A stretch of DNA of 22,179 nt, taken from assembly GCA_934561485.1 (NCBI GenBank), contig CAKTGS010000028.1, positions 1 through 22,179 on the forward strand, read 5' to 3'. Below the pieces are notes generated by a model. That model did not search any database. It saw only the letters and a list, made by a program, of their open reading frames with translations, and had not been told where the DNA came from. This DNA comes from an uncultured Faecalibacterium sp. GTDB taxonomy: Bacteria; Bacillota; Clostridia; Oscillospirales; Ruminococcaceae. Of this stretch, positions 13,217 through 19,878 are shown piece by piece (the first letter of the stretch is position 1; each line of letters opens with the position of its first letter). The translations under genes and the position numbers were made by a program.

Positions 13217-15369
13217 CAATCCTTTTTGACGGCCACGATCACGCGCACCCGCTTGCCTGCCGCGCAGCCAAAATTGTCGTACCAGCCGGTCAGGTAGTAG
13301 TCCTCGGAGTTGACCTCTGCCAGCTTGGTGGCGTAATACTGGCCCTTATACCACAGGTACACCTGGGCATCGTCCGCCATTTCGTAGCGGGTGGAGCCGG
13401 ACATCACCGAAGCCGCGCCCACCTTGTCGATCTTCATGGGCATCAGCTGCACCATGGTCTTGACGGCACCGGTCACTTCCCGCCGCACGGCCAGGCCGCC
13501 GGCCAGCACCGGATACTTGATGGAGGTGCTGAAGCTGGTGGCACTGCCGTTGACATAGCAGATATAGGTCGCTCCGCCGCCAATGTAGTTCAGCACCGTG
13601 CTGTAGGGTTCTCCCACAATGGAAGCGATCTGCTTGAAGCCCACGCTCAGCAGCGAGCCGGTGCTGCTGGTCAGGCGGTTCCACACCGTGCTCAGGATAT
13701 CGCCGTTGATCACGCCCCACAGGATCTCGCTGGTGGTAGGCACCAGGATGCTGCGCAGATCATCCGTCACGGTTGTGGTGGTGGTCGTGCTGCCGGAAGC
13801 ATCGCCGGTGCCGGAAGAACTGCTGTCACCGGTGCCGGTGCTGCTGTCCGAACCGGTGCCGCTGCCGGAACCGGAGGAACTGCCCTGGTTCAGGCTGTTG
13901 GCCAGGTTGCGGATGTCATCCAGCACGCCGTAAGTCCACAGGTCGCCGGTCACATCGTTCAGGATCAGGCGGTCGATCTCCCCTTTTGCGTTCAGGGTAT
14001 AGTAACGCACATCCAGGCTGGTCAGTCTTGTCCCCGATAGGCGGCTGGGACGAACCGTCCCAGCCACACCCTCCGAAGTCGTATCCAGGATCTGCACGTC
14101 ATCGGCCAGGGCATAGCTGCCCAGGGCCGTTGCGTTCTCGTTCACCGTGCCGCTCACGCTTTTGCTGCCAATGGCAGACACGTTCTCGCCTTCCGGCGTC
14201 ACACAGATCTCCACCAGCCAGCCGGCGGGGTAGTTCAGGCTTTTGTCCACATTCACGGTGCGGGCAACGCCGTCCGTGCACAGTACCGAGACCTTCTGCA
14301 GCACATCCGCGCCGTTGTCCTCGATCAGGCTACGGGTCGCCGTCTGCACCACACCGTAAAACACGCTGTCGGCTTCTTCTCCGGTTACCACGTCTGCCAC
14401 TTCATTGTCCATACCCAGCAGCAGGGTGACCACTTCGCCCACGCCGCCGCCGTTCAAGGAGGACAGCTTGGACGCCACCGCAGCGCTGCCCAGGGTGTAG
14501 CTCACACCGGCCACGGTCACTGCCGTGGGGGCGCTGGCGCTGGGCGACACCGCCGTGATGCGGCCTGCAGCCCGGCGGGTATAGATCCATACAGTCTGCA
14601 GACTTTCGCTGTAATAATACACATCGTACTGGTTCAGTTCTGCAGAATCGGACACCTTATCGTTGCGGTAAACGCTTACGGGTGCAAAGGGCAGCTGGGT
14701 GCCTTCCACCGCCACAAAGGGGCCTTTCAGGCTGCTGAGCAGCACCGTGGAGGTATCCACCTGGCCATTGTTCACCGTAAAGCCCAGGGTGGTGCCGTAG
14801 GCTCCGCCGGCAGCCGTGTTGGCCGTCAGGGCATTATACAGCAGCTGGGCGCAGTCGGCGTAGGTCATGGTCTGGCCCTGGGTGCGAGCCAGCTGGCTGC
14901 GCAGGCCGATCTCGCTGGCCTTGTTCAACTGTGCCGCCGGGAAGCTGCCGTTCAGGTCGGTCATCTTATAGCCCAGCAATTTGAGCACAGCGGTGCAGGC
15001 TTCTTCCAGCGTGACGGCATTTTCGGGCCGGAAAGTACCGTCCGTATAGCCGTTCATCCAGCCGTTTTGCACGGCAATGCGGATGTAGGGTGCCCACTGG
15101 GAGCTGCCGGGCACATCCTTGTACAGGGTGCCGATGGTACCCTGGGAAGCTGCACTTTCCCGGTAAGTGGAAAAGGCCGTGAGCATCCGGGCAAAGGCCC
15201 CGCGGGTGACCGCTGCATCCAGCGCACCGGTCTGGGTGGTGTCCATGGCCCCCAGAGTAATCGCCATCTGAACGGCGGTGTTGCTGGCACCGGACGCCGC
15301 TGCCGGCAGCGCCAGCATGGACACTGCCATGCTGACCGCCAGCAGGAATGCAAGAAACCGTTTTTTCAT
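13216..15369 (-). CDS. SLH-domain secreted surface protein
   Basis: A 717-residue exported protein. It has a signal peptide (MKKRFLAFLLAVSMAVSMLA, cut near residue 26) and S-layer-homology repeats over about 30-190, clearest at LYKDVPGSSQWAPYI...GWMNGYTDGTFRPENAVTLEEA and TMTYADCAQLLYNAL. A beta-rich region of no recognised family spans about 195-490. A Ser/Gly/Thr linker (about 494-533) follows, then a C-terminal beta-rich module of about 180 residues. SLH domains attach proteins to secondary cell-wall polymers. The ATG at 15369 has AAGGAGG 5 bases upstream; a longer in-frame start at 15417 would place 16 residues before the signal peptide. It follows the permease gene by 84 bases and overlaps comFC. 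Confidence 0.86.
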   Translation of the reverse strand: MKKRFLAFLLAVSMAVSMLALPAAASGASNTAVQMAITLGAMDTTQTGALDAAVTRGAFARMLTAFSTYRESAASQGTIGTLYKDVPGSSQWAPYIRIAVQNGWMNGYTDGTFRPENAVTLEEACTAVLKLLGYKMTDLNGSFPAAQLNKASEIGLRSQLARTQGQTMTYADCAQLLYNALTANTAAGGAYGTTLGFTVNNGQVDTSTVLLSSLKGPFVAVEGTQLPFAPVSVYRNDKVSDSAELNQYDVYYYSESLQTVWIYTRRAAGRITAVSPSASAPTAVTVAGVSYTLGSAAVASKLSSLNGGGVGEVVTLLLGMDNEVADVVTGEEADSVFYGVVQTATRSLIEDNGADVLQKVSVLCTDGVARTVNVDKSLNYPAGWLVEICVTPEGENVSAIGSKSVSGTVNENATALGSYALADDVQILDTTSEGVAGTVRPSRLSGTRLTSLDVRYYTLNAKGEIDRLILNDVTGDLWTYGVLDDIRNLANSLNQGSSSGSGSGTGSDSSTGTGDSSSSGTGDASGSTTTTTTVTDDLRSILVPTTSEILWGVINGDILSTVWNRLTSSTGSLLSVGFKQIASIVGEPYSTVLNYIGGGATYICYVNGSATSFSTSIKYPVLAGGLAVRREVTGAVKTMVQLMPMKIDKVGAASVMSGSTRYEMADDAQVYLWYKGQYYATKLAEVNSEDYYLTGWYDNFGCAAGKRVRVIVAVKKD
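13770..13887 (-). repeat. Low-complexity Ser/Gly/Thr linker coding repeat
   Basis: Imperfect short repeats built on CCGGTGCCG-like units encode a Ser/Gly/Thr/Asp-rich linker ending in a run of six Thr, between two parts of the SLH protein. Such segments are flexible and prone to length change. Confidence 0.7.
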
Positions 15370-15374
15370 AGTTG

Positions 15375-15381
15375 CCTCCTT
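15375..15381 (-). promoter_or_regulatory. Ribosome binding site fixing the SLH protein start
   Basis: AAGGAGG on the minus strand, 5 bases before the ATG at 15369. It supports the shorter start, which begins directly at the signal peptide. Confidence 0.8.
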
Positions 15382-15390
15382 GATTCTCGG

Positions 15391-15439
15391 CTCCCCCATC
15401 CGGGGGTGCACCGGCACTGCGCCGCTGCGGGCGCTGCCG
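15391..15439 (-). other. Two GC-rich hairpins between the permease and SLH genes
   Basis: The outer hairpin pairs CGGCA/TGCCG and GCGCC/GGCGC (15412-15423 with 15430-15439, with a 2-base bulge). A second forms from CCCCC-GGAT-GGGGG at about 15393-15406. Neither is followed by a T-run on the minus strand, so they are more likely mRNA processing or stability elements than terminators. Confidence 0.45.
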
Positions 15440-15453
15440 TGAGAGGGTTTTCT

Positions 15454-16659
15454 TTAATCGTAGCGCAAAGCCTCGATGGGGTTCAGGCGGGCGGCGCGCC
15501 GGGCCGGCAGATAGCCGAACAGCACGCCAATGCCCACTGAGATGCCAAAGGCCACCGCAATGGAGTTGAACGAGGGGCTTACCGTGACATCCACGCCGCT
15601 GGCCAGCATGGGCAGGATCCGGTTGGCTGCCATGCTCACCAGGTAGCCCAGCGCAATGCCCAGCACGCCGCCCAGGGCCGATGTGGTGGCAGCTTCCACC
15701 ACGAACTGGGCCAGAATGGTGCGCTCCTTGGCGCCCAGCGCCTTGCGGATGCCGATCTCGCGGGTGCGCTCCGTCACCGACACCAGCATGATGTTCATGA
15801 TGCCGATGCCGCCCACCAGCAGCGAGATGCTTGCAATGCCGGTAAGGATCACAATGACCATATTGATCATCTTGTTCATCTCTTCCAGCCATTCGCTGGC
15901 GCTGTAGACATAATAGCCGTTGTCCGAGCCAAGCAGCGCCAGCAGCCCGTTTTCCACAGCCGTTTTGGCCTCGTTGGCGCGGCTCTCGTCCACCATGACG
16001 GCGGTGTAGTTGTTCACCGAGCTGAGGTTGGAAAGACGCGTCACCGTGCTGTAAGGCAGGTAAACGCAGTTGTCGTCCGAGCTTTCCTGCATGTCGGGAT
16101 CGCTGACCTTGGCCGCCAGCACGCCCACCACCAGGAACTTGTGGGCTCCGACCTTCAGGGTCTGACCCAGGCCGTTGCCGCCAAAGGCCACCCGGTTGAT
16201 GTAATCGCCAATGATGCACACCTGCTTGTTGTCCTTCATGTCCATGTACTGCAGGCCGCGCCCCTGGGCAATGTGATAATTCTGCATGGATGTGTAGTTT
16301 TCGTCCACGCCATTGATGGTGGTCCAGCGGTAGGTGTTAGTGCCGATCTTCAGGTTGCCGGTTCCGCTGAAGTCGATCTCCGGCGAGATGGCCTGGATGA
16401 GATCACGGTTTTGGTCGGCAATCTTGTACACGTCCTCCACCGAAGCGGTGCGGGAGCCGTAGCCCCACACCTGAATGTTCAGGGTGTTGGTGCCCATGGC
16501 CGTAAAGCTGTCGCGCATACTTTTGGTCATGCCGTTGCCCAGGCCCACAATGACGATGACCGCCATCACACCGATGATGATGCCCAGCATGGTCAGAAAG
16601 GTGCGCAGCTTGTTGCTCCACACGTTCTGGATGGCCTGCCGGAAGGTTTCAAAGATCAT
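15454..16659 (-). CDS. MacB-like ABC transporter permease (FtsX/MacB family)
   Basis: A 401-residue permease. Topology is one N-terminal membrane helix (about 21-42, FLTMLGIIIGVMAVIVIVGLG), a large extracytosolic MacB-type domain (about 43-275), then three membrane helices (about 282-307, 332-350 and 362-385). The cytosolic coupling segment TREIGIRKALGAKERTI and the terminal PARRAARLNPIEALRYD are diagnostic for this family. These permeases do not form a channel; they act as mechanotransmitters, exporting or extracting peptides and lipids with an ATPase and an adaptor. The ATG overlaps the ATPase stop by 4 bases (ATGA), showing tight coupling. The arrangement matches Bacillus YknZ. Confidence 0.93.
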   Translation of the reverse strand: MIFETFRQAIQNVWSNKLRTFLTMLGIIIGVMAVIVIVGLGNGMTKSMRDSFTAMGTNTLNIQVWGYGSRTASVEDVYKIADQNRDLIQAISPEIDFSGTGNLKIGTNTYRWTTINGVDENYTSMQNYHIAQGRGLQYMDMKDNKQVCIIGDYINRVAFGGNGLGQTLKVGAHKFLVVGVLAAKVSDPDMQESSDDNCVYLPYSTVTRLSNLSSVNNYTAVMVDESRANEAKTAVENGLLALLGSDNGYYVYSASEWLEEMNKMINMVIVILTGIASISLLVGGIGIMNIMLVSVTERTREIGIRKALGAKERTILAQFVVEAATTSALGGVLGIALGYLVSMAANRILPMLASGVDVTVSPSFNSIAVAFGISVGIGVLFGYLPARRAARLNPIEALRYD

Positions 16660-17405
16660 GCCTGTTCCTCCTTTTCCGGCGCATCGGGCTGCAGGGTGGG
16701 CTGCACAATGGCCTCCGGCGCATGGGAGTCGCCATCGTAGACCACCCGGCCATCTTCCAGGCGGATGATGCGGTCTGCCTGCACGGCAATGGAGTTGTCG
16801 TGGGTGATCAGTACCACGGTGTGGCCCTGTTCATGCAGCTGCTGCAGCATGCCCAGCACTTCGCGGCCGGTGTGGCTGTCCAGTGCGCCGGTGGGTTCAT
16901 CCGCCAGGATCACCGGCGGGTTGCGCACCAGAGCGCGGGCAATGGACACGCGCTGCTGCTGGCCGCCGGACAGCTGGTTGGGCCGGTTTTTGAGCTTATC
17001 GCCCAGGCCCACCTGTTCCAGCACCTCCCGGGCGCGGGCGTGCCGCTCGGCGCGGGGAACCCCCGCATACACCAGCGGCACCTCCACGTTTTCCATCAGG
17101 TTGAGCCTGGGCAGCAGGTTGTACTGCTGAAAGATAAAGCCCAGCATCTCGTTGCGGATGGCTGCCAGCTCGTTGCGGTTCATTTTGCCAACGTCCCGTC
17201 CGTTGAGCCGGTACGTGCCGTGGGTGGGCACATCCAGACAGCCGATGATGTTCATGCAGGTGGATTTGCCGGAACCGGACTGGCCCACAATGGCCACGAA
17301 CTCGCCTTTGTCGATCTGCATGGTAATGTGGTCTGCCGCCTTTACCGTGGTGTCGCCCATCTGGTAATATTTGCAAACCTCGTCAAACTCGATCAGAGCG
17401 CTCAT
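16656..17405 (-). CDS. ABC transporter ATP-binding protein (MacB/LolD/YknY type)
   Basis: A 249-residue ATPase with Walker [10 protein letters not shown] (41-49), Q-loop [11 protein letters not shown] (89-99), signature LSGGQQQR (145-152), Walker [13 protein letters not shown] (165-176) and H-loop ITHD (200-203). ADEPTGALD is typical of the MacB/LolD group that pairs with FtsX-type permeases. About 35 acidic, Pro-rich residues extend past the core. GGAGG lies just before the ATG, 13 bases after the adaptor stop, and the gene overlaps the permease gene downstream. Its role is to power the pump formed with the flanking adaptor and permease. Confidence 0.95.
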   Translation of the reverse strand: MSALIEFDEVCKYYQMGDTTVKAADHITMQIDKGEFVAIVGQSGSGKSTCMNIIGCLDVPTHGTYRLNGRDVGKMNRNELAAIRNEMLGFIFQQYNLLPRLNLMENVEVPLVYAGVPRAERHARAREVLEQVGLGDKLKNRPNQLSGGQQQRVSIARALVRNPPVILADEPTGALDSHTGREVLGMLQQLHEQGHTVVLITHDNSIAVQADRIIRLEDGRVVYDGDSHAPEAIVQPTLQPDAPEKEEQA

Positions 17406-17418
17406 GCCTTCCTCCGTA

Positions 17419-19215
17419 TCAGTTCAGGACCACGGCGCCTGCTGTTGCCGGGTCAATGCCGCCGGCTGCATCGACTCCGCCGGCATCCTCACCGTCTGCA
17501 GCATCTTCAGCTTCCTCGGTGTTTTCCGTATCTGCCGTGTCGGCAGCATCGGCAGAGCCGGTGTCCGCCGCTGCGCTGTTGGTGTACACCACGCCGCTGC
17601 CGTCATCGTAATAGCCATCGCTGCTCACGGAACTGGGGTCGTAGCCAATGGTATCCTCCGCAGTCAGGCCGCTGACCACCTGGGTATAGTCGTTATCGCT
17701 CACGCCCAGCTTGACCTTCACGTACACAAAGCCATCCGGGGCGATCATATCCGGGTCTGCGTTGGCGGCGCTGGGGGAATCCTGGGTCACCAGCACATAG
17801 CCGCCGCGCACAATGGCTGCATTGGGCACCGACAGTGCATTCTGAGCCTGTGCCACCACGATCTGTGCATTGGCGTTCATGCCCGGGCGCAGGCCTTCGG
17901 TCTCGTCAATGCGTACGGTGACCGGGTAGGTGGTGGTGCCGCCGCTGGTGTCGCCCTTCATGGACACGCGGGTAACGATGCCCTCGTAGGTCTTGTCCGG
18001 CACGGCATCGGCCGTGACCTGCACAGTCTGCCCCACCGACAGGCTGCTCACCTGCAGTTCGTCCACATTGATGGTCATTTCCAGGTAGCTCAAATCGTAA
18101 ATGGTGCACAGGTCGCTGCCGCTGCTCAGGGCATCGCCGGTTTTGGCCGCTTTTTCAATGATGGTGCCGCTGATGGGCGAAGTGATGGTGTAGTTGTTCA
18201 TGGCGTCCTGGGTGCTCTCCATGGACAGCTCTGCACCGCGCAGGGTCTCGGAGGCAGACTGGATGGCCTCGGTCAGCTCCTCGCCGCTGAGGGTCAGGAT
18301 GATATCGTCCTTGTTCACCGCGCTGCCCTCCTGCACGTTGATGGCCGTCACCGTACCGGCGGCCAGAGCGGTCAGGGTGCGCTCGGCCTGGTACTGGAAG
18401 GTTGCCGCGCCAATGGAGCTAACCCCGTTGACGGTGGCGGTGGCCGCCTGAGCGGTGGTCAGACCACCTGCATTTTTCACCGCAATGGTCACGGTGCGGG
18501 TGAGCAGGTTGCCAGTGCTCAGAGCGTCCGTGCCGGTCACGGCAGTAATGGTGCCGGTCAGGGTTTCAAAGGTGCCGTCCAGGGTCACCTGGGCGCTCTG
18601 CCCCACAGAGAAGGAAGCTGCATCCGCAGCGGGAAATTCCAGCGCCAGGGTCATTCTGGAACTGTCACGGATCACAGCCACTTCCTGGCCGCTGGTCACT
18701 TCATCGCCCTTGGCCACCTTCAGGCTGCTCACGGTGCCTGCCACATCGGCACGCACATACTGGCGGTCGGCCGTTTTTTCATAGCTGCGCTGGGCCTGCT
18801 GCAGGGCAATTTCTGCCTGCTCCACCTTGGTGGCGGCGTCCGAGCTGTCCACCGTGTACAGCACAGTGCCCTCTTCCACCACATCGCCCTCTTCAATGGT
18901 GCTGGTAAGCACCTTGCCCGCCACCAGCGACTTGACGCTGTAGGTGTTGGCAGGCTTCAGGGTGCCGGTGCCGCTCAGGGTGTTGGTCAGGTCCCGCAGC
19001 TCCGGTGCAGCCTCCACATAGCTGGTGTCCACATTGGCGGGGCGGGCATCCTTGGGTTTGAGCAGCCACCAGCCGCCCAGGGCCGCCACGCACACCACCG
19101 GCACCAGCCATTTCCAGTTCTTTTTTACAAATGCTGCAGGCCCGCCTGCGGCAGAAGCCTTTGCGCTGCCCTGCTGCGGGTCGGCGGCTGAAGTCGGGTT
19201 CTTTTTCCAGGTCAT
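17419..19215 (-). CDS. Membrane-fusion (HlyD/MacA-like) adaptor with two tandem barrel-sandwich units
   Basis: A 598-residue adaptor, longer than the usual 350-450. After a basic N-terminus and one membrane anchor (about 36-53) come two similar units. In the first, half-lipoyl strands (about 84-122), a short coiled coil (127-150), the second half (YVRADVAGTVSSLKVAKGDEVTSG, 153-176) and a beta-barrel (186-262). In the second, half-lipoyl (278-310), helix (311-340), second half (YTITSPISGTIIEKAAKTGDALSSG, 342-366) and barrel (377-458). A membrane-proximal domain follows (about 460-530) and an acidic Asp/Glu/Ala tail (545-590). AGGAGG (19227-19232) precedes the ATG. It is the first gene of the operon, order as in YknXYZ. 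Confidence 0.88.
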   Translation of the reverse strand: MTWKKNPTSAADPQQGSAKASAAGGPAAFVKKNWKWLVPVVCVAALGGWWLLKPKDARPANVDTSYVEAAPELRDLTNTLSGTGTLKPANTYSVKSLVAGKVLTSTIEEGDVVEEGTVLYTVDSSDAATKVEQAEIALQQAQRSYEKTADRQYVRADVAGTVSSLKVAKGDEVTSGQEVAVIRDSSRMTLALEFPAADAASFSVGQSAQVTLDGTFETLTGTITAVTGTDALSTGNLLTRTVTIAVKNAGGLTTAQAATATVNGVSSIGAATFQYQAERTLTALAAGTVTAINVQEGSAVNKDDIILTLSGEELTEAIQSASETLRGAELSMESTQDAMNNYTITSPISGTIIEKAAKTGDALSSGSDLCTIYDLSYLEMTINVDELQVSSLSVGQTVQVTADAVPDKTYEGIVTRVSMKGDTSGGTTTYPVTVRIDETEGLRPGMNANAQIVVAQAQNALSVPNAAIVRGGYVLVTQDSPSAANADPDMIAPDGFVYVKVKLGVSDNDYTQVVSGLTAEDTIGYDPSSVSSDGYYDDGSGVVYTNSAAADTGSADAADTADTENTEEAEDAADGEDAGGVDAAGGIDPATAGAVVLN

Positions 19216-19306
19216 GCTTGTCGTTTCCTCCTAAAGCCTGTTCAGGCGGGATCATCTGCCTGTGGGTCTTTGCTTTGGCGCAGGGCATTCTGCCTGCGTT
19301 TTTTGT

Positions 19307-19335
19307 AGTGTATCACATTTTCCGGCAATGCACAA
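19307..19335 (-). promoter_or_regulatory. Predicted promoter of the adaptor-ABC-SLH-comFC operon
   Basis: On the minus strand there is a weak -35 TTGTGC (19330-19335), a 17-base spacer and a -10 TACACT (19307-19312). A weak -35 fits a promoter that needs an activator, and repeats suited to one lie just upstream. Confidence 0.6.
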
Positions 19336-19360
19336 ACGTCCAAATTTCGGTTTCGGGCAT

Positions 19361-19392
19361 TTTCGTCAAAGTTTCATCAAATTTCAACAAAG
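19361..19392 (-). promoter_or_regulatory. Three phased direct repeats, candidate response-regulator binding site
   Basis: Read on the minus strand, TTTGTTGAAA, TTTGATGAAA and TTTGACGAAA follow one another with a period of 10 then 11 bases (consensus TTTGWYGAAA). They lie about 25-57 bases upstream of the -35 box, where activators of the OmpR/PhoB type often bind tandem direct repeats. No regulator gene is in the window. Confidence 0.6.
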
Positions 19393-19429
19393 CTGCAGGG
19401 GCGGCCCGGGTTTTCCGGCACCGGACAGC

Positions 19430-19469
19430 AAAAAACGACCCCCGGAGCACGCATGTTCCGGGGGTCGTT
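19430..19469 (-). terminator. Rho-independent terminator of the reductase/NusG-II genes
   Basis: A 13-bp stem (AACGACCCCCGGA at 19434-19446 with its complement at 19457-19469) with a 10-base loop; on the minus strand a T-run follows (complement of A19430-19435). It lies about 10 bases after the NusG-II stop and separates this unit from the efflux operon. Confidence 0.94.
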
Positions 19470-19479
19470 CTCTTGTTTG

Positions 19480-19878
19480 TCAGGATGCGTCTGCGGCGGT
19501 TACCACCACGTACACGCCTGCGGGCACGCAGGCTGCCCATGCACCTTCCTTGTCCAGCCAGCCGAATTGCTCGCACACATGGTCCGGGCACTGACTGTCC
19601 TGAAAGGAGACAGCACCATCCTTTACCTGCAGATGCACCACGTAATCGCCCACATCATACAGGTAATCGTAGTCTTTGTCCAGCGAAAGGGTCTCGGACA
19701 CGCCGCTGCCAAAATCGACCACGGCCTGCAGCCCGCTCCCCTTGCCGGGGTGCAGCACCCGCACCGCAATCAGGATCGCGGCAGCCAGAGCCAGCACCAC
19801 CAGGGCAAAGAGCACGTTTTTCTTCCACGCACTGCCCTTGGGGGCAGCGGTGTCCGTTTTTTTACGGTTTACGCTCAT
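19480..19878 (-). CDS. NusG domain II-containing membrane-anchored protein
   Basis: A 132-residue protein with one N-terminal membrane helix (about 21-40) and a C-terminal, probably extracytosolic, beta domain of the NusG_II type. The landmark is DSQCPDHVCEQFGWLDKEGAWAACVPAGVYVVV, with Cys 97, 102 and 117 in the family pattern CPdxxC...C. The three Cys and the NusG-II fold are conserved in this family, whose function is not settled. Members often sit beside FMN-binding or ApbE-type flavinylation genes. Its ATG overlaps the stop of the upstream flavinylated reductase by 4 bases (ATGA), so the two are co-translated and probably work together. The product is not a transcription factor: it lacks the NGN domain of NusG. 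Confidence 0.85.
   Translation of the reverse strand: MSVNRKKTDTAAPKGSAWKKNVLFALVVLALAAAILIAVRVLHPGKGSGLQAVVDFGSGVSETLSLDKDYDYLYDVGDYVVHLQVKDGAVSFQDSQCPDHVCEQFGWLDKEGAWAACVPAGVYVVVTAADAS

Noticed and set aside
13081..14040. Plus-strand frame opposite the SLH protein with Ala/Gly/Thr repeats
   Set aside because: The repeats are the complement of the Ser/Gly/Thr linker codons. No independent evidence of coding.
17371..19191. Plus-strand open frame of 606 codons opposite the adaptor gene
   Set aside because: A shadow of strong codon bias on the minus strand. It has no ribosome site, and its His/Gly-rich composition matches no family.
19361..19392. Tandem repeats considered as a CRISPR fragment
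   Set aside because: Units are only 10 bases with no spacers and no cas genes. The position upstream of a promoter fits an operator better.
19480..19878. Calling the NusG-II protein a transcription elongation factor
   Set aside because: It has an N-terminal membrane helix and only the NusG-II-type domain with conserved Cys, without the NGN domain needed to bind RNA polymerase.
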